Of a stretch of DNA of 64,000 nt, positions 30,285 through 42,420 are shown piece by piece (the stretch's first letter is position 1; every line of letters starts with the position of its first letter). The translations under genes and the position numbers were made by a program. Under the pieces are notes generated by a model, which worked only from the letters and a program-made list of their open reading frames with translations, was not told the DNA's origin and made no database searches. This DNA is from Mesostigma viride (taxonomy: Eukaryota; Streptophyta; Mesostigmatophyceae; Mesostigmatales; Mesostigmataceae), in assembly GCA_009746045.1 (NCBI GenBank), contig RPFO01000080.1, positions 11,112,290 to 11,176,289 of the forward strand. Direction: 5' to 3'.

Positions 30285-30932
30285 GAGCAGCCCATTGTCA
30301 TGATGTTAACCTGGTCTTAATTATAACTTCATGACAGCGTACTGTAGAGCGCATAACATTGTTATGACTATTTGAAGGAATAAGGGGTGCAGACTGCGTC
30401 CATTAGCACTCGCTGTAGCCCAGATCTACATCTCGTCCGCGGCCGGCAGCCTTGCGTGCTTGCACTCCGACGTGTTACTGCCATACATTACTCCTAGGCA
30501 CCATTCCCGTGCTGGTCACTATCATGTCACGACTCCCTGCCGCAGTGTTGCAACGCGCTATGAAATCAACGACATTCGTCAGACTACCTAGATTGCTGGA
30601 TTTTCGTGACATCGCAGCTTTTGTTTTCCTCAGCTCAATCAATTATACCAACGTAACGCGGACCCCATGATAGGCATTGCATGAGTGATGATTGATGAAG
30701 GCCGAAGGGCTTCCGAATGTGCAGATTGTGCCAGATTGCGATCAGGAATACAACTACGGGGAATACAACTGCGGGTTGCCTGACCATGGACTGATGTCAA
30801 TAACAAACCGGGGTGTCCGAGGTTGTCCGTCCGTCAGCGTACAGTATGCACATGTGGCGGTGTGCGCGTGGTTCGCAGCGAAAATTTTGGCGCCAAAATT
30901 CGCACGGGTACGGCGCCAGAAGCAGCCCAGAT
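30285..30932. other. No gene seen
   Basis: Upstream of the dioxygenase-like gene. Only short ORFs without motifs, and no promoter box that I would assign. Confidence 0.4.
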
Positions 30933-31181
30933 ATCAAGTAACGTGCGTGTTTGCAACTTGCCCGTTGAAACTCTACGGCGGAGCCAATTTTCGGAAGAAC
31001 CTCACCCTTATGCTTGCAAATTCGGGACAAATTCGGTGGATGTATGTATGGATGGATGTATGTATGGATGGATTGACGGATTTTCATCCCCTATTCCTAT
31101 GTTTTCTCACGTGTACGGCCTTATAAGCTTCGCCAATTCTGGCGAACCTGACGGTTCTTCCGAAAATTGGCTCCGCCTGAT
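30933..31181. mobile_element. 249-bp palindromic MITE-like repeat, copy 1
   Basis: Near-identical to 43948-44196 in inverse orientation. An inner 25-bp inverted repeat, GGCGGAGCCAATTTTCGGAA and five more bases, occurs at 30977-31001 and its complement at 31153-31177. The interior has ATGTATGGATGGATG repeats. It does not code for a protein; the ORFs through it occur in both copies because the DNA is the same. Confidence 0.75.
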
Positions 31182-31623
31182 AAATATAGCAGCTCCGTCG
31201 GCGGCGACGACGACGAACACGTCGCGTGGAAATAAATTTCAACTTTTTCAAGCTTGCAGATGAGAGTCTAGCTAGATAAGCGCGAACAGGGGCACGTGAT
31301 CTGGCACCAGCTGCAAGTTAACTAGATGGTGTGACGATACGTGGAACTTCTGCCATGACAGCCATATAATGAAACGTCGACTCTGGAAAGCCTTTTCTGC
31401 TTTGGAAATGTGTGTTTTCAAGATAGCAACTGGCCAGATGGACGACCGCTTAACAAATAGCTACGTTAATAGCGCACCATTAGACGTCATCGCTTTCGAT
31501 TTACCACTTATATTACAGGCGTATGGGTAATTATTATGTGGCAGCATTATACTCTATATTGTTTGTTGTCCAGTGCCCACCTGTAGCCCGTTACAAAGAC
31601 CATTTGCGCGGTAGTCTCTTGAG
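31182..31623. other. No gene seen
   Basis: AT-rich sequence between the MITE-like repeat and the BTB pseudogene; nothing recognised. Confidence 0.4.
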
Positions 31624-32740
31624 ATGGTTTCCGCAGCTATGGCAGCTACGGACAGCTTGCCTGCAGAATTAAATGTGCTCCGGGTAGTCATCATCTCACC
31701 GGACGAAGAGGAAAACTGTAGTCACGTAAGCAATTATATACTATGACTGGTTCCCCCAGTCAGAGCATGCTGGATCCGGAGCAGCCGATGAAGGAGGCAA
31801 GCGTCGGAGGCAAGCGTCGGAGGCAAGCGTCGGAGGCAATAGAACGTGCTCGGCAACGCCGTTCCTAACCTTGATCCTTTTCCTTGCACGCAGGCTCCTT
31901 GGACATGATTTAGCAAATAGGCATTCACGGCGGGGTCCTGCAATCTATCCATGTTGTTTTGTGAGCCGCTTGGCACAGCCCTTCATTTCATGCTGCCGTT
32001 ACGTGGCATATGATCTCACATGACAGGATGCCATGCGATTGAAGCATGTTATTTTGTGCATAAGGCAGCGTGCATGACATGCGATGGCTATCTCAGCATG
32101 GGGCCGTGGTCCAGCAGGGGTGTTCTTTTCTAGCTACTGACTGCCGCTGTTGTACGAGTCCTAAGCAAGCCTAATGTGTCGCACATATTGCATGGCTTTG
32201 TATGGCATGTTTAAAGGGCATTATTTTGTTTATTGATTTAAAGACAGAGTACCAAGAATCAGCGATTGCAGCTTCATTGATTTTGAGACACTTGTTGCAC
32301 GATTATTGCAAGTCAACCCGACCAGTGCAGTCCCTGTGGATCAATTCGCTCAGCCGGGGTTTATCCACCATCTGGTCTGCACCGCCTCGAGTACCACAGG
32401 GGGGTGGTTATCCAATACGTGTTTGACGAAATCAACAAGCCCAGGCCGAAATCAATCCCCCTTCTCAGACTACATTACTACAATGGCGTGGGGAGCAGGT
32501 GTGTTACATGGTTGGAGGAAGCAATTTCCAGATCTAGGCTGGAGACTTTCTAGAAAAGAGTGTCTGATCAGGTTTCAGACTTACAAGGACTTACAAGGCA
32601 TTACAGGTCATAGGGTTCCCACTCTCCCGCACAGTTTCTGTGTTTGACCTGGCCTTGATAGGGTCATCCTACACCCGCCAGAGAACACTGACGCCATGCA
32701 CGTGGCAGCGGCTGGAAAAATCAGCACCAATCCAGCTTGG
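31624..32740 (+). pseudogene. BTB/POZ gene copy, inactivated
   Basis: The stretch follows the minus-strand BTB gene at 52177-50847 in order. At 31624 the first exon starts (Met-Val-Ser-Ala-Ala-Met-Ala-Ala-Thr), but it has deletions and the frame is lost. About 32265-32500 matches the second exon (Asp-Cys-Ser-Phe, Phe-Glu-Thr-Leu-Val, Val-Val-Ile-Gln-Tyr-Val), with frame changes. About 32640-32740 matches the Phe-Asp-Leu-Ala-Leu segment. The donor after exon 1 is GC rather than GT and is followed by four tandem GGAGGCAAGCGTC units. The copy ends where a LINE fragment begins. Confidence 0.65.
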
Positions 32741-32744
32741 CCAC

Positions 32745-33105
32745 CAGCGGCTTGGCCAGCCAGGGCGGCATATTCTGACCTGGCCTGGCCCCGAGGGCAT
32801 TCCCAAAAGGGTAGGGAAACATGTCACGAACTACACCCAGATGTTGCTGGATGACCTACTGGTCCCAGCTCAGTTTGAATACCGCATCCACTCTCTCTCC
32901 CTTCTTTGGACTGCCATGCAGAACAAACGCGGTGGCAGAATCTTGATTGTCAAGGCTCACACGCCCGACCCTGTGGGCAAGCCACCTCCCCCCAAGAGGA
33001 GGAGGCGTTTTGATGAGTAGGGTAGTTAGGAAATTTCTAGACGAGATAGATTAGCGTTAGGTTAGGTAGATTACGCGGCTCTCTCCACTCCACCATCCAT
33101 CAAGG
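32745..33105 (+). mobile_element. LINE ORF2 C-terminal fragment
   Basis: The frame from about 32745 to 33020 contains Pro-Gly-Arg-His-Ile-Leu-x-Trp and a following Thr-x-x-Leu-Leu-Asp-Asp segment, which resemble the C-terminal region of the family A ORF2 near 36.5 kb. It ends in a Lys/Arg-rich tail. It is a 5'-truncated copy of a related family, joined to the BTB pseudogene at its left. Confidence 0.5.
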
Positions 33106-33111
33106 AATATT

Positions 33112-34975
33112 GAATTGAATTGAATTGTAACATAACTCCGTTGGGAGTATATGTAGCACATAGCCCTTGAGAGGGGGCATATGGCCTATCATACACCCTA
33201 AGCTACTTCCTGCAAGGGTGGGGATGTAAAGGACCCTTGCTCTAGGTGCACCAGGGCACGTGCATCCCCATGATCTTCAAGCTATGCCCAGCGAAGGGGG
33301 AGCCTGTCATGGGGGGGAAGATCAGCATAGCTATACAAAGAAGCTAGGGCATGGCGTCTCAGCAGAGAGGTACTCCCTGCATGGGCACAGCATAACTAAA
33401 TAAAGCTAGGCATCATCTGGAGTGTGGCTCATCATAGGCACACATGTACATGATTAAATAAAGCGCGTGGCTTAGCTGGGATAGGGCCTCTAGGAGGCGT
33501 ACATGTACATGGCCACGGTCTATCTATTCTACACTACTACTGCTGTATTCCCCTAAGCTGGGGCGTCTGGAGTCACTGGGGCCGCGGGGGTCGCCTGCCA
33601 GCCTGGCTTGTGGCCGACGTAGATGGCCGCCCCCTTCCAGTACACCGGCTGCCCCGCCTTGGTCTGCCGGAGCTGGAGGTAGGTCGGCCATAGCTCCCGT
33701 CGCCGTTGTTGCTGCGCCAGGGTCAAGTCGTCGTCAAGGGTGAAGAGAGTCTTCTCGAGCCGCTTGCGGCGTCTGAGAAAAGAAATCTTGTCCGCCGGGG
33801 TCTTAAAGGTGAGAAGGAGCGGGGGCGCCCCTGCCTTACCCCGCGCGCGGGAAAGGCGGTGGGCGGCCAGCTCGATCTCACCAGTAAGGCCCATGCGATC
33901 AAGGATTTCTCTCTCAAAAGCACGCGCAAGCTCCTCGGAATTCTCACCTTCCTCCATCTTGAGATTCTTGACAATGACGTTGAGGCTGCGCTTGGCGAGC
34001 TCGGCCTGAGTCCTCGCTGAGGTCAAGCGTCTGCCGTTGAAGCTGGGCTGCGACGGCGGAGGTGGTGGAGGTGGTGTGTTGCTTAAGCATGTCCGCCCAG
34101 GTGGTGATGGGAGGAGCATCGCCGGCCAGGCCAGCCGGGGCTGGCTTGGCGGCAATGTCCTTCACTGCCTGGGCGGTGAGGCCTGCGGTGTTCTGCAGGA
34201 CCTCGATACCGATGGCATTGTTCTTAAGACGCTGGTCGATGTCGAGGAGCTGGGCTTTGATGTCGGCGGTGGAGGTGGAGGTGGCATGCAGTGGAGGTGG
34301 AGGCGAGGAGGGTGGAGGTGGAGGTGACGGTGGTGGAAATGTGAGGGAGCTCAGTAGCCAGCGTGCCGCCCATTGCCGCCACATCTGCGGCAAGGGGGGT
34401 CACGTGCTGCTGAAAGGCTTCCGTGAGGATGGAGCGGTATGTGGCTGCGGAGATGGTGGGGGCCAAGATCTCGCCGTCAGACTTCGTCAGCAGGGAACAG
34501 AGAATCATGTGCTGAAGCTCGGGCCGGGGGTACAAGCCCGTCAGCAGCAGTTCGCGGCTCTGTTTAAAATCAGTGCCGTCAAATTCCAGTAGGCGGTGGA
34601 TGCTGTGAAAGTAGAGGCACAGCTCAAGAAGCGAGGCGTAGTCCCCGAAGAAAATGCAGTGCATAGCAGCGACCGGAGAAATGTTGTTGAACCAGTCGTG
34701 ATCGTTGGCATGGAAGGAGTTGTACTTGAAACGCGGTTCGCGTGGAAAGGATGAGCGGCTGCGTTTAGGGTCTGGCGAGGCCGATGGCGAGGCAGGAAGC
34801 CCGGGAGGGTGCTGGGCGGCCACCAGTGCGCGACTAGTGTCACCGCTGCCTGCCGGCCCTGATGGCGAAGCTGCAGCCGGAGCTGCAGACGTATTTTCAT
34901 TGCCGAGCGCAGCCGTCAGGCTGCGTTGCGTCGATGGGCGTTTGCTCATCGTATATTGCGTAATAGCTGCGGAAA
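33112..34975 (-). mobile_element. ORF1-only LINE (family C, HAL1-like), copy 2
   Basis: On the minus strand: ORF1 starts at 34949, the ORF is broken by at least two frameshifts (34949-34224, 34393-33944 and 34155-33553 are the frames), and the 3' UTR runs to a (GAATT)n tail at about 33112-33130. Here the N-terminal part missing in copy 1 is seen: a Ser/Pro/Ala-rich start with a basic patch, then a globular segment with Phe-x-Asn-Asp-His-Asp-Trp. No reverse transcriptase follows in either copy. Confidence 0.7.
33553..34949 (-). pseudogene. LINE ORF1-like gene with frameshifts
   Basis: The longest ORF1 copy. Its C-terminal frame (34155-33553) has the same Leu-Leu-Thr-Phe-Lys, Thr-Leu-Asp-Asp-Asp-Leu-Thr-x-Ala-Gln-Gln and Leu-Trp-Pro blocks as 21565-22359, followed by Val-Tyr-Trp-Lys-Gly-Ala. 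The middle (34393-33944) is the coiled-coil part and the start (34949-34224) the Ser/Pro/Ala-rich region. Two frame changes between them make it inactive. Confidence 0.6.
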
Positions 34976-35229
34976 ATTATATCAGCATGTGCGTCTTAGA
35001 AAGACGGAGCGATTGTGATATTCACGGCCAAATTCGGTGCTCAAACGTGAAAATTATGAGCGCCGCCGTCAGCCATGGCTACCTCGTGGCTCGTGGCTCG
35101 TGGCTCGTCTCGATAGAAGGAATATGTGCTACATGATCTCCCAATGGAGGCATATGTTATAATTTAATTTTTTAATCCAGCTCGCATGCAGATAAAAGTA
35201 TCCAAACGTTCATTACTGATACAAGCGTG

Positions 35230-35510
35230 AGCTGACAGAATTAATTAATTAATTAATTAGACTCGTGCTCCCGTTGGGGAGTCACGGAGCTAGCATTAAC
35301 CCCGATGGATGGATGGGTGCAAACAGTCCTACCGGTCTACTCTATCTACATCAGCTACCTACGACATCTATCTACAGCATTCTAACTACAACATCTATCT
35401 AGACAGCCTCACGCTGCCCTAGGGGAGCTGTCTGGCGTGCCTCCCACGGGTTTGCACACGCGGGCGCTTCCCCACTGGGGCGGGCTGACAGAAAGGCAAG
35501 ATAGATAATC
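35230..35510 (-). mobile_element. LINE family D 3' end
   Basis: On the minus strand a non-coding 3' region runs into CTCCGTGACTCCCCAACGGG and an (AATT)n tail. The same ending is found at 56590-56655 and, more diverged, at about 59690-59737. No coding part is kept. Confidence 0.5.
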
Positions 35511-36010
35511 TTAGTTTAGAAAGTTTAGAATAATCAAGTCACAGGCCCTTGTACGTCAGTCGGTATAAAAATGGCTCCTGATTTCTCAATTCTCAAATTC
35601 TCAGAGGGCGGGGGCCGAGATTAAGAGGTACCTCAAAACTAAATAAGAGGCATGCCTCCATGCAAGATATATTATTGGAGGCGATCGACTTCCTATTGGC
35701 GTAAAATTATGTGTAATATTGTACGACAGCACGTCAAGGGTGACAGAAAGTACTGTTGTGCAAGTGTCGGAGATACCATAGTGATCGAGATCACTTTGTG
35801 ACGAACTACTTTGCAAATCGACCTTGCAGACTGCTTTTCATGGGCTTCATTTTGGGTTGCAAAGTTAAAATGTTACCGCGTCGCGCCTGTGCGCCGTGCC
35901 GCACGTACGGCCCCAAGTTAAGACAGGTCATGTTCAAAGTACATGGGCTCACCTTCCATTGCCACTGACACCGGGCCACTCAGGGCCATGCCCGGCCCTA
36001 TATTATAACT
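35511..36010. repeat. Left half of an older inverted-repeat element split by the LINE
   Basis: About 35760-35840 is an inverted match of about 48395-48480 (around CAAAGTGATC and GCAAAGTAG), on the far side of the LINE. Removing the LINE brings the two arms close together, so the LINE inserted into an older palindromic repeat. Confidence 0.45.
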
Positions 36011-36156
36011 AATCAGATCCTAAGTAAGTAAGTAAGTAAGTACTTGCGTGTCATGCGCAAAGGCATGCCACGGAGTACTATGCTAATCTCATTAGAAAAA
36101 TATTTACACAAAAGTTTAAACAAATATCGTCTGCATCATCCCCCAACCGTTAAGCA

Positions 36157-37457
36157 CTAGATGGGGATGTAATCCTCGTCCGAGCTGTCCTCTACTGTAG
36201 TGGCAGACGAGGCGGTAATGTAGCGGCTATCCTCAGGACCAATAACCTCCACCTGCGGACTTCTACCCTGGCTAGCAACGGGCGGCAGGGCCCGTGGGGA
36301 GAAAACAGGAGCATACCCCTCGGGGAGGTGCTTATCGCAGATGGCAGCCCATTTCTCCTTGTCAATCATGCGGGCGCGGAGTACGGATAGTCCCAGAAGC
36401 CCTGCATCTTCAAGCAGTTGTGTCACATAGGTCCGGGTCGCGCCGCGCCGGTGCCCGGCGCGCGCAAGTTTGCCAGTGGGTTGCGATGGGACAAGGGGAC
36501 CCTGCCATAGGAGGAGGTGTCTACCTGGTTCAATGGCCCGTCTTAAGCCCCCCGGCAGGGCCCACATCGGTATTCACCTGGTCTGTGCGGGCAAGATGGC
36601 CGGCAAAGAGGAGGCGGCGGTGTCGGATGGTATGGGTGACAAGAGGGAGCTCGCAGTAGAGCTCGGCCCGGGTGCGGCATTCTTGGTAGCGGACGCCGAG
36701 GATACGACGGAGCATTCGAGTGACGGTGCCGTCAAGCTGCTGGCTCAGCGCCTGGTCCAGGGTCCACGCCTCGCAGCCATAAAGGAGGATGCTGAGGACA
36801 AGGGCCTTGAACAGAATGCGCTTGCGTCGCTCACTCAGGTATAGCGACAGGTCCAGAACCTGTCGAGGCGGCGGAGGGCCGCCCAGGCCTGGCCAATGCG
36901 GATGTTGATGTCGTCGGCCGTGGAGGGAAGCCAGCTGCCAAGGAGCTTGAAGCGAGTCGCCGGCCGGGGGGGACGGGGCTGCCGTCTAGCAAGAGGAGGG
37001 TGGGTGGGTGTATCCCAGCAGGAAAGCCGATGGCCATGACCTCCGTTTTCTTGCTGATCATAAGCCCCACCGCCCGCGCTTCCAGTGATAAGCTGTCTAG
37101 CCACAGTTGGGCTGACTCTGGGGTTTCCACGAGTGTCGTGTCATCAGCGTAGATCAGATCGCTCAGGCGGTAGGGTGGGTCAACCCCGCCGTAGCTGGCG
37201 TACTCCGTGACCTCGATCCCCGGCGGGCGCCCCTCCACCCGGGCGAAGCGGGCTTGTGCACGCCGCATAATATAGTCCACCATAATGATGAATAGATATC
37301 CATGGGGAGAGCACACAGCCCTGCCACACCCCGGTGTGCAGGGGAAACGCCGGAGTGGTCAACGCCGTCGGCGGTACGGACCCGCTGGGCTTGGGACCCT
37401 TCATAGAACTGGCGGATGATCTCAACGATGTACGATGGGACACGGAACAGGTGAAGG
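36157..37457 (-). pseudogene. LINE ORF2, C-terminal part of reverse transcriptase
   Basis: The minus-strand frames contain Leu-Ile-Tyr-Ala-Asp-Asp-Thr-Thr, the catalytic YADD box of reverse transcriptases, then Gly-Leu-x-Ile-Ser-x-Lys-Lys-Thr-Glu, Phe-Lys-Leu-Leu-Gly-Ser-Trp-Leu, and a later Arg-Arg-Leu-Leu-Phe-Ala-Gly-His-Leu-Ala-Arg. The last frame ends at 36157 with an acidic Asp/Glu/Ser tail. Frame changes near 36570, 36840 and 37190 show inactivation. It is interrupted at 37457 by the CACTA-ended element. Confidence 0.7.
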
Positions 37458-37469
37458 CACTATACTATA

Positions 37470-37830
37470 AATTTACGGCCCGTACACGTATACGGAAATT
37501 TTTACGGGCCGTAAATTTTGCGTTCGTACGCATATACTTACCACTCGTATACTGGCCGTAAAATTTACTACCGTATACTTTTTCTCGTATACGGCAGTAA
37601 AGTTTACGGTAGTAAATTTTACGGCCAGTATACGAGAAAAAATTTACGGTAGTAAATTTTACGGCCAGTATACGAGAAAAAATTTACGGTAGTAAATTTT
37701 ACGGCCAGTATACTAGAAAAAGTATACGGTAGTAAATTTTACAGCAAGTATACTAGAAAAAGTATACGGCAGTAAAAGTTTACGGCCAGTATACTGGACA
37801 AGTATACGGGCCGTAACCTTGTGATTTGTC
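37470..37830. repeat. Subterminal palindromic repeats, left
   Basis: At least seven TTTACGG(C/T)... AGTATAC units in both orientations, for example GTAAATTTTACGGCCAGTAT with an adjacent AAAAAGTATACGG. Such subterminal repeats are transposase-binding sites in CACTA elements. Confidence 0.7.
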
Positions 37831-38399
37831 CAACCTAGTGTATTGTGATTTGCGTTGTCATTTGACTTCATGGAAACATCATGTGGCAATAATTCAAATT
37901 AATTAATCAATTATCAATCATTCAAATTAATGAAGAAACACATTATACTACTAAGAAACACACTAGTTGAATTAACCCTTATCAATCATTCAAATTTCCC
38001 AGAGCATCAGCTCCACGACGTACGCGAAAATATGCCGAGCTATGGCTGCCGAGAATGCTCATAACTTTCGACTCAGGCCATGAAATTTAGTCGGGTTTGT
38101 TGCATTCGACTCGTCTTCTGATGACAAACACGCTGGTATAATTTCCGGCAGCTATCGTCCCCGATTTCGTACGTTCTCGACCTCGGCCTGCCCAGCAGAT
38201 ATCGCTATTTTCGACTCGATATGGCGGCATTCCCTTCGTGAATAGCACGCCTGCGCCCCCCGCCCCAGCATTCGACATCTTCCCCGTAGCTATGGAGGCC
38301 CCAACAACACCTGCCGCCCCAGAAACCCGGTCGCTGGACGACGTTCTTGCCGCAGCCAGCCCTTTCGTCGGCATCGCTCCCGCCGCTCCCAAGTAGCCA

Positions 38400-41075
38400 A
38401 AGGAACTTAGGTAATGCAACGAGGGAGGGAAGCTAAGCAAGGGAGGGGAGGAAAGCTACTAAGGGAGAGGGAGGAAAGCTACGGGCATTAAGCTATGGGA
38501 TATGAAAGGGGAGGGGAAGGAAGCTAAAGGAACTTAGGTAATGCAAGGAAGGAGGGAAGCTAAGAAAGTGAGGGGAGGAAAGCTACTAAGGGAGAGGGAG
38601 GAAAGGGAAGGGCATTAAGCTATGGGATATGGGAGGGGAGGGGAAGGAAGCTAAAGGAACTTAGGTAATGCAAGGAAGGAGGGAAGCTAAGAAAGGGAAG
38701 GGGAGGAAAGTTACTAAGGGAGAGGGAGGAAAGGGGAGGGAAGCTAAGATGGGAGGGGAGGGGAAGGAAGCTAAAGGAACTTCGGTAATGCAAGGAAGCC
38801 CCCAAGCTAAGAAAGGGAAGGGGAGGAAAGCTACTTAGAAGGGAGAGGGAGGAAAGGGGAGGGAAGCTAAGGGATGGGAGGGGAGAGGAAGGAAGCTAAA
38901 GGAACTTAGGTAATGCAAGGAAGGAGGGAAACTAAGAAAGGGAAGGGGAGGAAAGCTACTAAGGGAGAGGGAGGAAAGGGAAGGGCATTAAGCTATGGGA
39001 TATGGGAGGGAAGGGGAAGGAAGCTAAAGGAACTTAGGTAATGCAAGGAAGGAGGGAAGCTAAGAAAGGGAAGGGGAGGAAAGTTACTAAGGGAGAGGGA
39101 GGAAAGGGGAGGGAAGCTAAGATGGGAGGGGAGGGGAAGGAAGCTAAAGGAACTTCGGTAATGCAAGGAAGCCCCCAAGCTAAGAAAGGGAAGGGGAGGA
39201 AAGCTACTTAGAAGGGAGAGGGAGGAAAGGGGAGGGAAGCTAAGGGATGGGAGGGGAGAGGAAGGAAGCTAAAGGAACTTAGGTAATGCAAGGAAGGAGG
39301 GAAACTAAGAAAGGGAAGGGGAGGAAAGCTACTAAGGGAGAGGGACGAAAGGGAAGGGCATTAAGCTATGGGATATGGGAGGGGAGGGGAAGGAAGCTAA
39401 AGGAACTTAGGTAATGCAAGGAAGGAGGGAAGCTAAGAAAGGGAAGGGGAGGAAAGTTACTAAGGGAGAGGGAGGAAAGGGGAGGGAAGCTAAGATGGGA
39501 GGGGAGGGGAAGGAAGCTAAAGGAACTTCGGTAATGCAAGGAAGCCCCCAAGCTAAGAAAGGGAAGGGGAGGAAAGCTACTTAGAAGGGAGAGGGAGGAA
39601 AGGGGAGGGAAGCTAAGGGATGGGAGGGGAGAGGAAGGAAGCTAAAGGAACTTAGGTAATGCAAGGAAGGAGGGAAACTAAGAAAGGGAAGGGGAGGAAA
39701 GCTACTAAGGGAGAGGGACGAAAGGGGAGGGAAGCTCAGGGATGGGAGGGGAGAGGAAGGAAGCTAAAGGAACTTAGGTAATGCAAGGAAGGAGGGAAAC
39801 TAAGAAAGGGAAGGGGAGGAAAGCTACTAAGGGAGAGGGAGGAAAGGGAAGGGCATTAAGCTATGGGATATGGGAGGGAAGGGGAAGGAAGCTAAAGGAA
39901 CTTCGGTAATGCAAGGAAGGAGGGAAGCTAAGAAAGGGAAGGGGAGGAAAGTTACTAAGGGAGAGGGAGGAAAGGGGAGGGAAGCTAAGATGGGAGGGGA
40001 GGGGAAGGAAGCTAAAGGAACTTCGGTAATGCAAGGAAGCCCCCAAGCTAAGAAAGGGAAGGGGAGGAAAGCTACTTAGAAGGGAGAGGGAGGAAAGGGG
40101 AGGGAAGCTAAGGGATGGGAGGGGAGAGGAAGGAAGCTAAAGGAACTTAGGTAATGCAAGGAAGGAGGGAAACTAAGAAAGGGAAGGGGAGGAAAGCTAC
40201 TAAGGGAGAGGGACGAAAGGGAAGGGCATTAAGCTATGGGATATGGGAGGGGAGGGGAAGGAAGCTAAAGGAACTTAGGTAATGCAAGGAAGGAGGGAAG
40301 CTAAGAAAGGGAAGGGGAGGAAAGTTACTAAGGGAGAGGGAGGAAAGGGGAGGGAAGCTAAGATGGGAGGGGAGGGGAAGGAAGCTAAAGGAACTTCGGT
40401 AATGCAAGGAAGCCCCCAAGCTAAGAAAGGGAAGGGGAGGAAAGCTACTTAGAAGGGAGAGGGAGGAAAGGGGAGGGAAGCTAAGGGATGGGAGGGGAGA
40501 GGAAGGAAGCTAAAGGAACTTAGGTAATGCAAGGAAGGAGGGAAACTAAGAAAGGGAAGGGGAGGAAAGCTACTAAGGGAGAGGGACGAAAGGGGAGGGA
40601 AGCTCAGGGATGGGAGGGGAGGGGAAGGAAGCTAAAGGATCTTAGGTGCTGCAAGGAAGGAGGGAAGCTAAGAAAGGGAAGGGGAGGAAAGCTACTAAGG
40701 GAGAGGGACGAAAGGGGAGGGCATTAAGCTATGGGACATGGGAGGGGAGGGGAAGGAAGCTAAAGGAACTTAGGTAATGCAAGGAAGGAGGTAAGCTAAC
40801 AAAGGGAAGGGGAGGAAAGCTACTTAGAAGGGAGAGGGACGAAAGGGGAGGGAAGCTCAGGGATGGGAGGGGAGAGGAAGGAAGCTAAAGGAACTTAGGT
40901 AATGCAACGAGGGAGGGAAGCTAAGCAAGGGAGGGGAGGAAAGCTACAAAGGGAGAGGGAGGAAAGGGAAGGGCATTAAGCTATGGGATATGGGAGGGGA
41001 GGGGAAGGAAGCCATAGGAACTTAAGTAATGCAAGGAAGGAGGGAAGCTAAGAAGGGAGGGGAGGGGAGGGAAGC
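38400..41075. repeat. Purine-rich satellite with 373-bp higher-order period
   Basis: A basic unit of about 124 bp (GGAAGCTAAAGGAACTTAGG...TAATGCAAGGAAGGAGGG...) repeats with variants. Three variants form a 373-bp higher-order unit: identical segments lie at 38620, 38993, 39366, then 39861 and 40234. The ORFs in it are by-products. Confidence 0.95.
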
Positions 41076-41079
41076 TAGC

Positions 41080-42420
41080 GGCCCACATGCATCTCTCCCT
41101 CGACAAGGAACAAGCGCATGCACCCACCCACCCCACATGCACCCCTCCCTTTACAAGAAACAAGCATGTGGGCCCACCTACTGCAATGCATCCCTCCCTT
41201 GATAAAGAACACACACATGCACCCACCCACCGCGCATGCATCCCTCCCTTGACAAGGAAGAAGCATGTGCACCCACCCACCCCACCTGCGTCCCTCCCTT
41301 GACAAGGAACAATTTCATGCACCCACCCACCCACATGCATCTCTACCTTGACAAGGAACAAGAGCATGCACCTACCCACCGGGCATGCATCCCTCCCTTG
41401 ACAAGGAACAAGCATGTGTACCCACCCACCCCACATGCATCCCTCCCTTTACAAGAAACAAGCACGTGAACCCACCTCATGCACAAGCATCCCTCCCTTG
41501 ATAAGGAACAAGCACGTGCACCCACCCACCCCACATGCACCCCTCCCTTTACAAGAAACAAGCATGTGGGCCCACCTACTGCAATGCATCCCTCCCTTGA
41601 TAAAGAACACACACATGCACCCACCCACCGTGCATGCATCCCTCCCTTGACAAGGAAGAAGCATGTGCACCCACCCACCCCACCTGCGTCCCTCCCTTGA
41701 CAAGGAACAATTTCATGCACCCACCCACCCACATGCATCTCTACCTTGACAAGGAACAAGAGCATGCACCTACCCACCGCGCATGCATCCCTCCCTTGAC
41801 AAGGAACAAGCATGTGTACCCACCCACCCCACATGCATCCATCCCTTTACAAGAAACAAGCACGTGAACCCACCTAATGCACAAGCATCCCTCCCTTGAT
41901 AAGGAACAAGCACGTGCACCCACCCACCCCACATGCATCCCTCCCTCGACAAGGAACAAGCGCATGCACCCACCCACCCCACATGCATCCCTCCCTTGAC
42001 AAGGAACAAGCGCATGCAGCCACCCACCCCACATGCAGTCCTCCCTTTACAAGAAACAAGCACGTGCACCCACCTACTGCACATGCACCCCTCCCTTGAC
42101 AAGGAACAAGCGCGTGCACCCACCCACCCCACATGCATCCCTCGACAAGGAACAAGCGCGTGCACTCACCCACCCCACATGCATCCCTCCTTTGACAAGG
42201 AAAAAGCACGTGCAACCACCCACCCCACGTGCATCCCTCCCTTGACAAGGAACAAGCACGTGCACTCACCCACCCCACATGCATCCCTCCTTTGACAGGA
42301 AAAAGCACTTGCACTCACCCACCCCACATGCATCCCTCCCTTGACAGGGAAAAAGTGCGTTCACCCACCCACCCACACGCATTCCTCTCTTGACAACGAA
42401 CAAGCACGTGAACCTACCTA
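41080..42420. repeat. Satellite of about 50 bp with 398-bp higher-order period
   Basis: The basic unit contains CACCCACCCACCCCACATGC and CCCTTGACAAGGAACAAGC. Eight units make a 398-bp block that occurs twice almost unchanged (from about 41087 and about 41485); further units are more regular. ORFs on both strands are artefacts. Confidence 0.95.

Noticed and set aside
38620-40419. Repeated 61-codon ORF at 373-bp spacing
   Set aside because: Ser/Leu/Pro by-product of the purine-rich satellite.
41087-42314. Several 60-160-codon ORFs rich in Cys/Gly/His/Pro
   Set aside because: All derive from the 50-bp satellite; the regular Cys-Gly pattern is due to the repeat period and is not a zinc-binding protein.
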